Assembly (NCBI GenBank): GCA_963855995.1
Contig: OY979724.1
Location: 11,454,032 to 11,518,031 of the forward strand
Length of the DNA: 64,000 nucleotides
Reading direction: 5' to 3'
From: Muricea muricata
Taxonomy: Eukaryota; Cnidaria; Anthozoa; Malacalcyonacea; Plexauridae
Shown here: in pieces, positions 63,102 through 64,000 of the stretch
Layout: each line of letters opens with the position of its first letter
How positions within the stretch are numbered: position 1 is the stretch's first letter
Notes under the pieces: model-generated
What the model was told of the DNA's origin: nothing
Seen by the model: only the letters and a program-made list of their open reading frames with translations
Database searches by the model: none
Translations under genes and position numbers: made by a program

Positions 63102-63896
63102 ATGTTGAACGCAATAGCGAAGTCAATCTTTGAACCTGGGGTATCCCCGAAGCTTCTACTGGCTATAAATGTTATATTTTGTGTGCTATTGCTGACTGGA
63201 ATTCTGATTTTGAGCTTTGTATATTTCTCGATACACGTTTTGGCATTGACCGTTTTGGCCACGGCATTGCTCCTATCAATCAACTGGTGAGATTTTATCA
63301 AAATTTTTTGCATACTTGGCTGTTCCTGTAGCCATATTAAATTTTTTATAGTGCCAACAGGCACGAACATGTTTTGAAATTAAAACATAAATAGTTTATT
63401 GTCTCGAAATAGAAAGATTTTTGGAAATAAGGATTGCAATTTTAAGAAATTTTGCATAAAATTCCACAGGATTTTTATATCGGAGAAATTGGATCAGTCA
63501 TTGGTATGACCATATATGCCATTTTTTACTGAAGATGCTTACATCGGGTCAGACTGCCCTCATCTGTTCTAGATCTAAATGTTGCAATAATTTAAACAAG
63601 AGGAAAGTGGCAGGGGGTGGGAGGGCTGTCTGGACAATCAACCAAATCTGGTACAAAATTACCACAACTAGTCTCACTAAATTGTGTGGGGGGACTCACT
63701 ATACGTACACAAACAACAACATTTTTGTTTCAAAAGTCTAATCACAAATTTCTAGTGAAAAATGGGTTCACCAATTAGAATGCTAATGTGTCATCAGAAT
63801 CAATTGGTTTTATATTTTGTTCCATTGTCACAACGCTTTAGGTTTGTCTATGAAATGGTGGTTGAAAATGATGATGAATCCAAGAAGCAGAGTTGA
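63102..63896 (+). CDS. Small membrane protein of the Pkr1 (V-ATPase assembly factor) type
   Basis: There are two exons, 63102-63286 and 63842-63896, encoding 79 residues. Pkr1 is a small ER membrane protein that in yeast aids assembly of the V-ATPase V0 sector. The N-terminal SIFEPGVSPKLLLAIN matches the Pkr1 signature (a short helix, then a PGxxP turn). It is followed by two hydrophobic spans (about residues 21-40 and 43-60), the SINWF end of the second span (compare the conserved W-F near the end of Pkr1), and an acidic/lysine tail EMVVENDDESKKQS. The intron (phase 2) splits the Trp codon. The assignment rests on motif memory. A generic small TMEM protein is the alternative. Confidence 0.7.
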
Positions 63897-64000
63897 TAGA
63901 AAGCCAAGAACCTGTGGATGTTGACTAACTATGAGATAAGATTGGAGCAGGCAATTTTGTCAGCACAAATTACGCCTTATCTTTTGGTGGAATTATTTTA
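63897..64000. other. 3' flank of the PKR1-like gene
   Basis: No canonical AATAAA is present in the 104 bases that remain in the window, so the transcript end probably lies beyond it. Confidence 0.5.

Overview
This window reads as animal (metazoan) nuclear DNA: AT-rich, with intron-dense genes, GT..AG junctions, many small inverted-repeat elements and long microsatellites. Four protein genes could be reconstructed exon by exon. The repeats (tRNA-headed SINEs, a LINE 3' end, Tc1-type and PIF/Harbinger-type remnants, hammerhead-like palindromes) and the protein divergence suggest an early-branching invertebrate. A cnidarian is my best guess, but that is an inference from repeat style and not proof.

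Layout. Positions 1-2911 are gene-free 3' flank. Positions 2912-22495 (minus) hold a complete 33-exon gene for Raptor (RPTOR, the mTORC1 scaffold, 1322 residues predicted). Positions 22855-29112 (plus) hold a complete 20-exon gene for UQCRC2, core protein 2 of respiratory complex III (473 residues). The two genes are head to head with about 360 bp between start codons. Positions 29113-54862 are a 26-kb repeat desert. It contains minisatellites, degenerate tandem arrays, SINEs, (TA)n tracts, a 2.4-kb tandem duplication, a fold-back Tc1-like element and a decayed Harbinger-like element. Positions 54863-62576 (minus) hold a complete 16-exon gene for a BAIAP2/IRSp53-type I-BAR plus SH3 protein (501 residues). 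Positions 63102-63896 (plus) hold a two-exon gene for a 79-residue double-spanning membrane protein of the Pkr1 (V-ATPase assembly factor) type, head to head with BAIAP2.

Function. The genes do not form an operon-like system. Two divergent pairs probably share promoters: RPTOR with UQCRC2, and BAIAP2 with the PKR1-like gene. RPTOR and BAIAP2 are also close neighbours in human 17q25.3, so their linkage here may be an ancient gene neighbourhood.

No clearly new biological system was found. The best leads are the linkage, the 1173-bp fold-back Tc1 element, palindromes with a hammerhead-like core in two repeat families, and the loss of one AMPK-type site in Raptor. Exon coordinates were derived by hand from the sequence with phase bookkeeping (every coding sum is divisible by three), so single-base junction errors are possible. 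Homology statements come from remembered family features, not from a database search.
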